Shown: one piece after another, positions 26,422-34,975 of the stretch
Layout of the letters: every line of letters starts with the position of its first letter
How positions within the stretch are numbered: the stretch's first letter is position 1
Source of the DNA: Pseudarthrobacter defluvii
GTDB taxonomy: Bacteria > Actinomycetota > Actinomycetes > Actinomycetales > Micrococcaceae
Assembly: GCF_030816725.1 (NCBI RefSeq)
Contig: NZ_JAUSYG010000001.1
Coordinates: 310,001-374,000 of the forward strand
Direction: 5' to 3'
Length of the DNA stretch: 64,000 nucleotides
Made by a program: the position numbers and the translations under genes
The notes under the pieces: generated by a model
Told to the model about the DNA's origin: nothing
The model's database searches: none
What the model saw: only the letters and a program-made list of their open reading frames with translations

Positions 26422-27336
26422 ATGCGCCGAACAGTCCGCCGCCGCGCCGCAGCCGGCCTTATTGCCTCTGTTTCATTGCTCCTTGCCCCGGCACTTCCGG
26501 GGTGGTCGGCGCCGCCTTCAGGGGAGATAGTGCTCGACGGCGCCACCTCCGCCGAGGGCATCGCGGCCGGGGAGGGCAAGACTTTCTATGCAGGGGAACT
26601 CACCACCGGCGACATTTTCCGCGGCGATATCCGCGACAGTACCGCCACCCGCTTCATCGACGCTCCGGCCGGACGCGCCGCCGTCGGCATGAAGGCCGAT
26701 CCCTGCCATGACCTGCTGTTCGTCGCCGGCGGAGGCACGGGCAAGGCCTTTGTCTACAACACCGACACCGGCAAGCCCGTTGCCGACTTCAACCTGGCCC
26801 CGGGGTTCATCAATGACGTCACGCTCACCAACGACGGTGCCTGGTTCACCAACTCGGCTGCCGCAGAGTTCTACTTCCTGCCCGTGGGAGAGGACGGCGA
26901 ACTGGGCACGGTTGAGACGCTCAAACTGAGCGGGCCGGCCGCGGACCTCACGCCGGGCTTCAACCTCAATGGCATTGCCTCGGCTGACGACGGCCAAGTG
27001 CTGATTGTGGCGCACACAGCTGACAGCGCGGTGTACACGGTCAACCCTGAGACAGGGGAGAGCGCAGCCATCGACGGAGTCAGCGTTCCCTTCGTGGACG
27101 GCATCCTGGTGCGCGGCGACACCCTGTGGGCGGTCCAGAACCAGCTGAACCAAATAGCGCGCATCGATCTGTCCGGGGACCTGTCGTCCGGCACAGTGGA
27201 AGACACCATCAAGAGCGGCGCCTTCAACATCCCCACCACCGTGGCCCTGTTCGGGAACACGCTCGCGGCGGTGAACGCACAGTTCAACCAGCCGCCCAGC
27301 CCGTTCGAAGTGGTCCTGGTACGTGCCCGGAAGTGA
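26422..27336 (+). CDS. Secreted SMP-30/beta-propeller-like protein
   Basis: 304 residues. An N-terminal signal (MRRTVRRRAAAGLIASVSLL, cleavage near PGWSA) is followed by a repeated beta-propeller-like region: GIAAGEGKTFYAGELTTGDIF, LLFVAGGGTGKAFVYN, LNGIASADDGQVLIVAHT and FVDGILVRGDTLWAVQN. These resemble the blades of SMP-30/gluconolactonase-like proteins. Enzymatic activity is not established. GGAATAAGC precedes the ATG. It forms a single-gene unit closed by a hairpin. Confidence 0.72.
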   Translation: MRRTVRRRAAAGLIASVSLLLAPALPGWSAPPSGEIVLDGATSAEGIAAGEGKTFYAGELTTGDIFRGDIRDSTATRFIDAPAGRAAVGMKADPCHDLLFVAGGGTGKAFVYNTDTGKPVADFNLAPGFINDVTLTNDGAWFTNSAAAEFYFLPVGEDGELGTVETLKLSGPAADLTPGFNLNGIASADDGQVLIVAHTADSAVYTVNPETGESAAIDGVSVPFVDGILVRGDTLWAVQNQLNQIARIDLSGDLSSGTVEDTIKSGAFNIPTTVALFGNTLAAVNAQFNQPPSPFEVVLVRARK

Positions 27337-27348
27337 GTACTTAGAGCA

Positions 27349-27384
27349 GGAACTGGCTGGCAGGGGTGACTGCCAGCCAGTTCC
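27349..27384. terminator. Convergent hairpin terminator
   Basis: GGAACTGGCTGGCA (27349-27362) pairs perfectly with TGCCAGCCAGTTCC (27371-27384) over an 8-base loop, between two convergent genes. Confidence 0.75.
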
Positions 27385-27408
27385 GTGGGGGCTGAAACCC
27401 AGCCGGAA

Positions 27409-28050
27409 TCAGATGGTCCGGGGCGCCTTGGCCAGGTTGCCCTTCAGTTCCGCAGCGTTCTGCCGCTTCACGTAGGCCGGACGGTCCCGTTCCACGCGCC
27501 AGCTCTCGGAGAGCGGCCCGACGTTGACGGTGTCGAAACCGAATTCGTCGTAGAGGCGTGTCACCAGGTCGGCGGCTTCCGGAAAATCGCTGGCGGTGGC
27601 AAGGGCGCGGCGGTTGTCCGTGCCGGCCGGAGCCCCGTCAGTGGTGATGTCCTTGGCCATGATGTGGTTAAAGCCCTTGGCCACCTTGGACTGGGGGAGG
27701 TGGTCCTGCAGCATCCCGGAGGTGGTTGCTTCGCCGTTGTCCAGGGCGGGAATGTGGCCGTCCCGCTCCCAGTAGTAGTTGTTGGTGTCGATCACAATCT
27801 TGCCGGCCAGCGGCTCCACCGGAACGTCCTTGTAGTTCTTCAGCGGCACTGTGACCACGGCGAAATCGCCGGCGGCAGCCGCTTCCGCTGAGGTGGCTGC
27901 GCGGGCCTTCGGGCCAAGCTCGGCCACCAGGTCCTGGAGGGTTTCCGGCCCCCGGGAGTTGCTGATGACTACGTCGTAGCCGAGCTCCACTGCCTTCCGT
28001 GCAACCTGGCTTCCAATATGTCCTGCACCGATGATTCCGATTGTTGTCAT
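27409..28050 (-). CDS. NADPH-binding F420 reductase-like oxidoreductase
   Basis: 213 residues. The N-terminal Rossmann motif GIIGAGHIGSQVARKAVELG is followed by VVISNSRGPETLQDL, whose Ser-Asn-Ser-Arg segment is typical of NADPH-specific members. The middle holds IVIDTNNYYWERDG, and the C-terminus is helical. This matches the NADPH-dependent F420 reductase-like group, which includes many members not shown to use F420. A single gene. Confidence 0.8.
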   Translation of the reverse strand: MTTIGIIGAGHIGSQVARKAVELGYDVVISNSRGPETLQDLVAELGPKARAATSAEAAAAGDFAVVTVPLKNYKDVPVEPLAGKIVIDTNNYYWERDGHIPALDNGEATTSGMLQDHLPQSKVAKGFNHIMAKDITTDGAPAGTDNRRALATASDFPEAADLVTRLYDEFGFDTVNVGPLSESWRVERDRPAYVKRQNAAELKGNLAKAPRTI

Positions 28051-28118
28051 ATGGGCGGCAACACCGGCCCCTGCTTAGATATTTCACACGGTTGGGAAGT
28101 AAGAGGCCAGGCCGTGGC

Positions 28119-28808
28119 CTACTTTCCCGTGTACCGCCCGGGCCGGTGGTTCAGGGCGAGGACCAGGTTCAGGAGGGTGGCGCCGGCTGCGGACAGCAGC
28201 ACCATGAACGGAGTCACGAGGACGAGTGAGGCCAGCACGATGGCCACGTCCAGCACCATCTGCACGTACCCTGCCCGCCATTTCAGCTTCTCCTGCAGCA
28301 GCAAGGCCAGGATGTTGAAGCCTCCCAGGCTCGATTGGTGCCGGAACAGGATCAGCAGCCCGACGCCGGCCAGCAGGTTTCCGCCCAGCACGCCATATGC
28401 CGGGTCGATGTGCAGTGGCCCCAGGGCCGCCGGATGAAGGCTGGCCATCAGCGATACCAAGGCGACCGCCGCACCCGTGCGCAGGGCGAAGTTCCACCCC
28501 TTCTTCCACACCGCCAGCGCGAAGAACGGCAGGTTGACCGAGAAGAAGATGACGCCGAACGGCAGCGCCACCGAATAGCTCAGCAGCAGCGCCAGCCCGG
28601 CGGTACCGCCCGTCACCGCCCCGCTCGCCTTGAGCAGGAACAGCCCCAGTGATGCGGCGAAGGTGCCGGTCAGGATTCCCAGGACATCCTCAACCGGGGA
28701 GTGACGGGCGGCCGACGGCGGCGCGGAACCTCCCGCCGTCGGCTCTTCCCTGTGCCGCGCCGGGGCAGCGGTGGTTGCGTCAGCGGGTACTTCCGTGGAG
28801 GTGCTCAC
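28119..28808 (-). CDS. YitT-family integral membrane protein
   Basis: 229 residues. About 40 disordered N-terminal residues precede five or six membrane helices. The pattern GVTGGTAGLALLL (here GAVTGGTAGLALLLSYSVAL), then GVIFFSVNLPFFALA and LRFRHQSSLGGFNILALLLQ-like sequence, is typical of the YitT/YczE membrane group of unknown function. The GTG start overlaps the aminotransferase stop by four bases (GTGA), so the two are coupled. Confidence 0.8.
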   Translation of the reverse strand: MSTSTEVPADATTAAPARHREEPTAGGSAPPSAARHSPVEDVLGILTGTFAASLGLFLLKASGAVTGGTAGLALLLSYSVALPFGVIFFSVNLPFFALAVWKKGWNFALRTGAAVALVSLMASLHPAALGPLHIDPAYGVLGGNLLAGVGLLILFRHQSSLGGFNILALLLQEKLKWRAGYVQMVLDVAIVLASLVLVTPFMVLLSAAGATLLNLVLALNHRPGRYTGK

Positions 28809-29907
28809 CGGGCCGCAAACCTTTCCCGATTGGCCAGGACCGCGAGCACGCGGTCATTGGTGACCGGATCCGCCAGGGTGATCCGAACACCGTCAACGGC
28901 ATAGCCGCGGGCAAGGATGTCGGCCTGGGACAACGCTGCGAGGAGTTGTTCCCGCAACTCGTCGGAGGCGCGGAGCCAGTAGAAGTTGGCCTGGCTGTCC
29001 GGCACATCCAGCCACAGCGGCGAAGGGCCCCGATCACCCGTGCCCGTTCCTGCGCCACCACCTCGGTCCGCTCCAGGATCTCGTCCCCGGCAGCCAGCGA
29101 GGCAACCGCAGCGGCCTGCGCCATCCGGTTCACGCCGAACGGAATGGCGGTCCGGCGGAGACCCTCCGCAATGTCCGGGCGGGCGATCGCATAGCCGATC
29201 CGCAGGCCTGCCAGCCCGTACGCCTTCGAGAAGGTCCGCAGGATGCAGAGGTTGGGGTACCGTCGGTAGAAATCCAGCGAGTCCAGGCCGGGCCCGCGCT
29301 GGAACTCGACGTAGGCCTCATCCAGCACCACCAGCACCCGCGGGGGCACGGACTGCAGGAACTCTTCCAGTGCCTGCGGGCTGATGGACACGCCGGTGGG
29401 GTTGTTCGGCGAGCAAAGGATCACCAGCCGGGTGCGCCCGGTGACGGCAGCCGCCATGGCCTGAAGATCGTGGTGCTCGCTGGCCAACAGCGGCACGGGG
29501 ACCGAAAGGGCGCCGGCCACCGCCACCAGGATGGGGTAGGCCTCAAAGGACCGCCAGGCGTACACCACTTCGTCGCCGTGCCCGCAGACGGCGGAGATGA
29601 TCTGCTGCAGTACGCCGGAGCTTCCGGGGCCGGCGGCAATCTCATCGGCGCTGACCCCGATGTGCCGGGCGATGGCCTCCCTTGCCTCCACCGCACCCAT
29701 GCTGGGATACCGGTGGATCCTGCCGGTCTCGGCGGCGATCGCGTCCACGACGGACGGCAGGGGAGTGAAGTGGCTTTCGTTAGAGGCCAGCGCAGCGGTC
29801 AGCTCCGACTGCGCGCTCTTGCCGGCCACGTAGGCGGGGAGTAGGGCGACGGCGGCGCGGACCTCGGGTGCCGCGGCTTCGGGAAGGGTGCTGGTCATGG
29901 ACAGCAT
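28805..29907 (-). pseudogene. Histidinol-phosphate-type aminotransferase, frameshifted
   Basis: A class I/II PLP aminotransferase of the HisC/aromatic type. The first frame carries ALASNESHFTPLPSV, GPGSSGVLQQIISAV, CSPNNPTGV, VVLDEAYVEF and the PLP lysine in RTFSKAYGLAGLRIGYA. Near 29018-29032 the frame is lost beside a GGGCCCC run. The C-terminus continues one frame over as PDSQANFYWLRA down to 28805. One added base would restore about 367 residues. Left as is, the first frame would run on to 28780 with a nonsense tail. The annotation assumes the ATG at 29907; 29898 is an alternative. It is divergent from an AsnC regulator. Confidence 0.82.
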
Positions 29908-29990
29908 GGTGCGGTAATTCAGGACGTCTGCGCAACAGAGACGGACCGAGCAGGACAGATCCCGCTGCTCCAGGGCTTTCCAGTGGCAAA

Positions 29991-30470
29991 ATGCTCACTA
30001 TGCACCTTATTGACGCGCTGGACGCAGAGATCCTCCTCACACTCGACCGGGACCCGCAGGCAACCGTCCTGTCCCTCTCAAGGACGTTGGGCGTGGCCCG
30101 CAATACCGTGCACGCCCGGCTCCGCCGCCTGGCCAGCGACGGGAGCCTGGCCCCCTTCAGTCAGCGGGTACGGACGGAGGCGCTGGGCCTGCCGCTCATT
30201 GCCTTCATCTCGATTTCCATCAGCCAGTCCTCCAGCGACCTTGCCGTGGCGGCGCTGCAAACCATCCCGGAAATCATCGAAATGCATGCCACCACCGGGG
30301 ACGCCGACCTAATGGCCAAGGTGGCCGCGAGGGACCCGGCCGACCTGCACCGTATTACCAACGCGATGCTGGCGATTGACGGCGTCGTCCGGACCAGCAC
30401 TGCCATGTCCCTGGTGGAAGTGATGCCCGCCCGCACGGTGCCGCTGCTTCAGGCAGCCGCGCGGAAGTAG
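29991..30470 (+). CDS. Lrp/AsnC-family transcriptional regulator
   Basis: 159 residues, standard single-unit Lrp length. The helix-turn-helix is LDAEILLTLDRDPQATVLSLSR with LGVARNTVHARLRRLASDGSL. The RAM effector domain contains TGDADLMAKVAARDPADLHR. The 83-base gap to the divergent aminotransferase suggests that it controls that gene. ATG 29991 and 30000 are both possible starts. Confidence 0.88.
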   Translation: MLTMHLIDALDAEILLTLDRDPQATVLSLSRTLGVARNTVHARLRRLASDGSLAPFSQRVRTEALGLPLIAFISISISQSSSDLAVAALQTIPEIIEMHATTGDADLMAKVAARDPADLHRITNAMLAIDGVVRTSTAMSLVEVMPARTVPLLQAAARK

Positions 30471-30497
30471 CGGCCCTTAGCAGCCGGGCCCGCCCCT

Positions 30498-30579
30498 GCT
30501 CACCTATGACGGGTTCTCCTGGGACGCCGCGAAAGGTGAGCGGGCGTGCGGGAAATGGGGGTCAAAGGTGAGCGGGCGT
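30498..30579. repeat. REP-like repeat with direct and inverted copies
   Basis: AAAGGTGAGCGGGCGT occurs at 30532-30547 and again at 30564-30579. GCTCACCTATGAC (30498-30510) is an inverted copy of GTCAAAGGTGAGC (30561-30573), with 12 of 13 bases matching, so the stretch can fold into a long hairpin. It lies in the 331-base gap before the pectin lyase gene. It looks like a small dispersed repeat. Confidence 0.5.
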
Positions 30580-30638
30580 CGGATGTGCAGAAGCAATCGT
30601 AATAGAACAAATTCTCCCAATAACTTCCTGTCAAACTC

Positions 30639-30666
30639 TTGACCGCGTTTGTCAGGCACTGATAAA
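30639..30666 (+). promoter_or_regulatory. Possible promoter of the rhamnogalacturonan lyase gene
   Basis: TTGACC (30639-30644) is followed 16-18 bases later by GATAAACC, a weak -10. The LacI-type operator at 30678 would lie near the transcription start. Confidence 0.35.
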
Positions 30667-30677
30667 CCTGAAGGGCA

Positions 30678-30754
30678 GAAAGCGTTTCCTCGTAGCCCGC
30701 ACCCCTCACATCACTCGCGAAGGGTGTGTAGCCCGCTACTAATGAAACGTTCCA
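30678..30754. promoter_or_regulatory. Two LacI-type operators
   Basis: GAAAGCGTTTCC (30678-30689) and TGAAACGTTCCA (30743-30754) are CG-centred near-palindromes typical of LacI-family sites. They lie downstream of the likely promoter and upstream of the lyase start. A matching perfect site, GAAAGCGCTTTC, lies at 37672. No LacI regulator is in the window. Confidence 0.5.
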
Positions 30755-30801
30755 AAACCAGCTGCAGACTCAGCTGCCGCTGCATCAAAGGAGATGTTCT
30801 T

Positions 30802-32814
30802 TTGGCAAAACCCTCAATGTGTTCCCCGAAAACCCCGGCAGGAAGGGCATGGAAAGCGGCTCCCGCTGCAGCAGCGGCGACCCTCACCGCGGCTGCCCTG
30901 GCTTTCACCGCAGTCCCGTTCGCTGCCGCTGATCCCGGTGCCGGCAGCCCTGCCGCCCCGGCCGGCACCGCAAAATCGGGCCTTTCGCGGCAGGTGGAGA
31001 ACCTGGACCGCGCCCCCGTTGCCGTCCTGACCGACCAGGGCGTCACCCTCGGATGGCGGATGCTGGGCCTGGACAAGGACAGCGTCGGCTTCCAGGTCCT
31101 CCGCGACGGCGTCATCATCACCGGCGAGCCCATCCGGGACACCACCACCTATGTGGACCCGGAAGGCACGGCCGACTCCAAGTACGTCATCAAGACCGTG
31201 GGCAACGGCAACGGGCAGGACAAGCTCAGCGCGGAGTTCAGCCCGCTGGCGCAGAACTACCTGCCCATCAAGCTGGACAAGCCGGCCGACGGCGTCAGCA
31301 AGGACGGAAAGCCCTACACCTACAGTGCCAATGACTCGAGCGTTGCGGACCTGGACGGCGACGGCGCCTACGAGATCATCCAGCTCTGGAACCCGTCCAA
31401 CGCCCAGGACAACTCCAAGTCCGGCTACACCGGCAACGTGTACGTCGACGCGTACAAGATGGACGGCACCAAGCTGTGGCGGATCGACCTGGGCCGCAAC
31501 ATCCGCGCCGGTGCCCACTACACCCAGATGCTGGCGTATGACTTTGACGGCGACGGCAAGGCCGAAGTGGCGTTCAAGACCGCGGACGGCACCACCGACA
31601 ATGCGGGCACGGTCATTGGTGACCCCGCTGCCGATTACCGCAGCAGTGCCGGGTACATCCTGTCCGGTCCCGAGTACCTCACGGTGTTCAACGGTGCCAG
31701 CGGCACCATCATGGATACTGTTCCCTACGATCCGCCGCGCGGCAGTGTTGCTGCCTGGGGTGACAACTACGGCAACCGCGTGGACCGTTTCCTGGCCGGC
31801 GTGGCGTACCTGGACGGTGAACACCCGTCCATGATGTTCAGCCGCGGCTACTACACCCGCACAGTGCTGGTCACCTATGACCTGGTGAACGGCAAGCTGG
31901 TCAAGCGCTGGAAGTTCGACTCCGACGTGGCCGGAGCCGAGTACAAGGGCCAGGGCAATCACAACCTGTCCGTGGCGGACGTGGACCAGGACGGCAAGGA
32001 CGAGTTCGTCTTCGGCTCCATGACCATCGACGATGACGGCACGCCGCTGTACAACACCAAGCTGGGGCACGGTGACGCCATCCATACCGGCGACCTGGAC
32101 CCTTCGCGCCCCGGCCTGGAGACCTTCGCCGTGCACGAGAGCATGAGCCAGAGCGGCAACCGCGGAGCCACCTTCCGGGACGCCGCCACCGGTGAAGTGC
32201 TGTGGAGCATCCCCGCCGTCAAGGACACCGGCCGCGGCGCCACCGGGGACATTGACCCCCGGTTCCCCGGCTCCGAAAGCTGGGCCGTGGGCGGCGACGC
32301 CGCCTGGAATTCGCCGGTCGGCTACCTGATGTCTGCCAAGGGCGAGCGGATCGCGGACAAGATCCCCGCCGCCAACTTCATGGCCTGGTGGGACGGCGAC
32401 CTGCTGCGGGAAATCGTTGACCACGACTTCGACGCCGCCGCACAGGTGGGCGTTCCCACCATCTCCAAGTGGAATTGGGAAACAGAAACCAGCGACAGGC
32501 TGCTGACCGCCACCGGCGCCCGCACCAATAACGGCACCAAGGGCAATCCGTCACTGCAGGCGGACCTGCTGGGTGACTGGCGCGAGGAACTGGTCTTCCC
32601 GTCCTCGGACAGCACCGAACTGAGGATCTACACCAGCACCTCGCCCACCGAAATCCGGCTGCGCACCTTGATGCACGATTCGATGTACCGCACCGCGGTG
32701 GCCCGCGAGACCGTAGGTTACAACCAGCCGCCGCATCCGAGCTTCTTCATCGGCGAGGGCATGGAGACCCCTGCGATGCCGGCTGTCTTCTACGCAGGCA
32801 GCAAGACCAAGTAA
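30802..32814 (+). CDS. Secreted rhamnogalacturonan lyase, PL11 family
   Basis: About 670 residues. It cleaves the rhamnogalacturonan I backbone of pectin by beta-elimination. An N-terminal signal peptide ends near FAAADPGAGS. The large beta-propeller has repeated calcium-type loops: DLDGDGAYEIIQLWNP, DFDGDGKAEVAFKTADGT and DVDQDGKDEFVFGSM. HGDAIHTGDLDPSRPGLE is a PL11 landmark. The TTG at 30802 has AAAGGAG eight bases upstream; an in-frame ORF from 30649 has no such signal. Control by a LacI regulator is likely. Confidence 0.92.
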   Translation: MAKPSMCSPKTPAGRAWKAAPAAAAATLTAAALAFTAVPFAAADPGAGSPAAPAGTAKSGLSRQVENLDRAPVAVLTDQGVTLGWRMLGLDKDSVGFQVLRDGVIITGEPIRDTTTYVDPEGTADSKYVIKTVGNGNGQDKLSAEFSPLAQNYLPIKLDKPADGVSKDGKPYTYSANDSSVADLDGDGAYEIIQLWNPSNAQDNSKSGYTGNVYVDAYKMDGTKLWRIDLGRNIRAGAHYTQMLAYDFDGDGKAEVAFKTADGTTDNAGTVIGDPAADYRSSAGYILSGPEYLTVFNGASGTIMDTVPYDPPRGSVAAWGDNYGNRVDRFLAGVAYLDGEHPSMMFSRGYYTRTVLVTYDLVNGKLVKRWKFDSDVAGAEYKGQGNHNLSVADVDQDGKDEFVFGSMTIDDDGTPLYNTKLGHGDAIHTGDLDPSRPGLETFAVHESMSQSGNRGATFRDAATGEVLWSIPAVKDTGRGATGDIDPRFPGSESWAVGGDAAWNSPVGYLMSAKGERIADKIPAANFMAWWDGDLLREIVDHDFDAAAQVGVPTISKWNWETETSDRLLTATGARTNNGTKGNPSLQADLLGDWREELVFPSSDSTELRIYTSTSPTEIRLRTLMHDSMYRTAVARETVGYNQPPHPSFFIGEGMETPAMPAVFYAGSKTK

Positions 32815-32831
32815 GCCTGCTCCGGACAGCA

Positions 32832-32868
32832 AAGCGCCGCCCGCCTTGGGGGAAGGCGGGCGGCGCTT
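32832..32868. terminator. Hairpin terminator
   Basis: A perfect 16-bp stem (32832-32847 with 32853-32868) with a five-G loop follows the lyase gene and faces the convergent SRPBCC gene. Confidence 0.75.
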
Positions 32869-32898
32869 GCTTTGGGGCCGGGTCAGCAGCCGGGCGGG

Positions 32899-33858
32899 TC
32901 AGTGGCCGCCGAGGTTGCCGCCGACGGGCGGGAGTCCGCCTTCGGTTCCGCGGTTGCCCTCGCGCCGTTCACCGGCGCTCAGGTTTTCGCCTTCCAGCGT
33001 CTCGTCGGACTCGCCGGTGGCATCCACCAGGCCGTTGGTCTGATCGAACTGGTGGCCGATCCGGCTGTCGTCCAGGTCGGCAACGGAACCGGTGGAGCCG
33101 GCAGCCGCCGTCGTACCCGCTGCAGGTACTCCGGTGCCCGCGTCCGCTGCACCCGTGGTGGCCCCGGTGGTGAGGGGCTCTGCGGGTACAACCGGTTCTG
33201 CCGGGACCACGGGGGTGGTTTCCGTAACCGTCACGTCAGCGGTCTCCGTCTTGTCCTTGTTGCCGCTGGCCGCCATTGCAGCTGCCGCTCCCGCAACCGC
33301 CGCAACGCCAACGCCGGCCGCAACCTTGCCGGAGACGCCGGCCTTGCCGGAATCGCCGCGGGAGGCACCTGCGTGTTCTACGCCCGGCGTCCCCACAGTG
33401 GCGCCGGGGTTGACGGCGCCGCGCCAGGCGCCGCTGGCGTAGCCCTCGTCCTCAATGAATTCCTTGAACTTCTGCAGGTCCGATTCGGCCTGCCGGTCCA
33501 CGACGTTAAGCTTGTCGCCCACCTTCTCGATCATGCCTTCGGGCTCGTATTCGAGGGTCAGCTGGATGGAGGTTTGGCCGCCTCCCACGTCCTCGAAATC
33601 CACCGCGCCGGCGTTTGTGGCGCCTTCGGTGGCGGCCCAGGCAACCCGGCGGTCCGGGACCTGCTCCAGGATCTTGGCCTCCCACTGCCTTCGGATTCCG
33701 CCGATCTCGGCCACCCACTCGAGCCGGTCGTCACTGAGCTGCGTGACGCTCTTGACGCCGCCCATGAAGTGCGGGAACTCCTCGAACTGTGTCCACTGGT
33801 TGTAGGCCGTGCCCACCGGTACGTTCACCAGAATGCGTTTTTCCACCTTCGTGCTCAT
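32899..33858 (-). CDS. SRPBCC (polyketide cyclase/START-like) protein with long C-terminal extension
   Basis: 319 residues. Residues 1-145 are an SRPBCC lipid- or ligand-binding domain with VNVPVGTAYNQWTQFEEFPH and SVTQLSDDRLEWVAEIGG. The rest is low complexity: a Gly/Ala-rich stretch with KVAAGVGVAAVAGAAAAMAA, a possible short membrane segment, then VVPAEPVVPAEP repeats and an acidic tail. The SRPBCC part has a clear paralogue at 62555. Ligand and role are unknown. Confidence 0.78.
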   Translation of the reverse strand: MSTKVEKRILVNVPVGTAYNQWTQFEEFPHFMGGVKSVTQLSDDRLEWVAEIGGIRRQWEAKILEQVPDRRVAWAATEGATNAGAVDFEDVGGGQTSIQLTLEYEPEGMIEKVGDKLNVVDRQAESDLQKFKEFIEDEGYASGAWRGAVNPGATVGTPGVEHAGASRGDSGKAGVSGKVAAGVGVAAVAGAAAAMAASGNKDKTETADVTVTETTPVVPAEPVVPAEPLTTGATTGAADAGTGVPAAGTTAAAGSTGSVADLDDSRIGHQFDQTNGLVDATGESDETLEGENLSAGERREGNRGTEGGLPPVGGNLGGH

Positions 33859-33995
33859 AACGTCTCCTTTGCTCTGTTACCGGAAGCTGATGAGTGTTAG
33901 CCAAATTCATCAGCATGCTTACCAACATACCTTTTGGTCGTTCCGGTTTCCAGAGCGGGCGGTGCAAAAGGTGAAACCGCCGGTGCCGGGCCTGC

Positions 33996-34727
33996 CTAAG
34001 GCGCCACCACGACGCCGTAGGAACCCTCGTTCAGCGCGCTGGGCTTAGAGGAAGGAGCCACGACGCCAAATTCGTAGCCCTCGGCCCGGATTGCGTCAAT
34101 GGTGCTGGACAGGTAGTTCCACTGCGACGCCGGGCAGGACAAGACGTCATTGCCGTCGTGGAGCAGGATGATTGCACCGGGGGCAACCTCATCCAGCACG
34201 TACTTCTGGACTCCAGCTGCGCCGGGGCACTCGTAATCGCCGGGTTCGCCGACCTCCCAGTGCCATTGGATGCCGCCGCTCATGCCGATGTTCCTGAGGT
34301 AGTTCAGCGCGTAGGAGGTGCTGTTGCCGAACGGGAAGCGCATCAACGTGGGTGTGGTGCCGGTGATCGCTTTGATCGCGGTATTGGTACGGTCAACCTC
34401 CTGCTTCTGGTTCGCTTGGGTCAGGTCAGGGAAGTTGGCGTGGTCCCAGGAGTGGTTGCCGATCACGTGTCCCTCGGCTTTGATCCGCCGGACGAGGTCG
34501 GGGTACTGCTGCACGTGGGAGCCCTGGAGGAAGAACGTGGCCTTGACGTTCTTCTCCTTGAGGACGTCGAGGACAAAGGCGGTGCGCTCGGCCGAAGGCC
34601 CGTCATCGAAGGTCAAGCCGATCAGCGGTTTGTCTGCAGCCTGGGCCGAAGCGGCGGGGCCCCCGGCGATCAGGGCCAGGATCAGACTCAGGGCAGCCAA
34701 AGCCATGACTGCAATCTTGCTCTTCAT
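33996..34727 (-). CDS. Secreted polysaccharide deacetylase (CE4)
   Basis: 243 residues. A signal peptide ends near SAQA. The NodB-fold motifs are in order: GLTFDDGPSAER (catalytic and metal Asp), GNHSWDHANF (metal His pair), LMRFPFGNST, a Trp/Asp motif in HWEVGEPGDYE, and AIILLHDGND with the last catalytic His. Such enzymes deacetylate peptidoglycan, chitin or xylan; the target is not clear. The ATG at 34727 begins the signal peptide; an ORF from 34760 adds 11 residues. Confidence 0.88.
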   Translation of the reverse strand: MKSKIAVMALAALSLILALIAGGPAASAQAADKPLIGLTFDDGPSAERTAFVLDVLKEKNVKATFFLQGSHVQQYPDLVRRIKAEGHVIGNHSWDHANFPDLTQANQKQEVDRTNTAIKAITGTTPTLMRFPFGNSTSYALNYLRNIGMSGGIQWHWEVGEPGDYECPGAAGVQKYVLDEVAPGAIILLHDGNDVLSCPASQWNYLSSTIDAIRAEGYEFGVVAPSSKPSALNEGSYGVVVAP

Positions 34728-34900
34728 GGTGCTCTTTTCCCTTCCCAAGGTTGCTTTCAACCTTGTTTAGGTGAGCACCATAGGGCTGCCTTAAAGGGGG
34801 TGTAAACAGGCGCCGTGCGTCGACTGCGTAACTTCTGTTAGCGCGCAAGAGCTCCGTTACCCAGCCGTTACCTTCCGCTTCCAAGGGCGGGGAAGACGGA

Positions 34901-34951
34901 CGACGGCGGCACTTGGCCTGGCGGGGAATGGCAAGGCGGGTGCCGCCGTCG
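34901..34951. repeat. Weak member of the GACGACGGCGG hairpin family
   Basis: CGACGGCGGCAC (34901-34912) pairs with GTGCCGCCGTCG (34940-34951) across a 27-base loop, just past the stop of the minus-strand gene at 34976. It resembles the hairpins at 62385, 63043 and 63718 and may end transcription. Confidence 0.45.
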
Positions 34952-34975
34952 TTGGTTCTGGCCGGGAATGCTGCG

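Noticed and set aside
30649..30801. Longer N-terminus for the PL11 lyase
   Set aside because: It would put 51 residues before the signal peptide and cover the promoter and operators; the TTG at 30802 has AAAGGAG.
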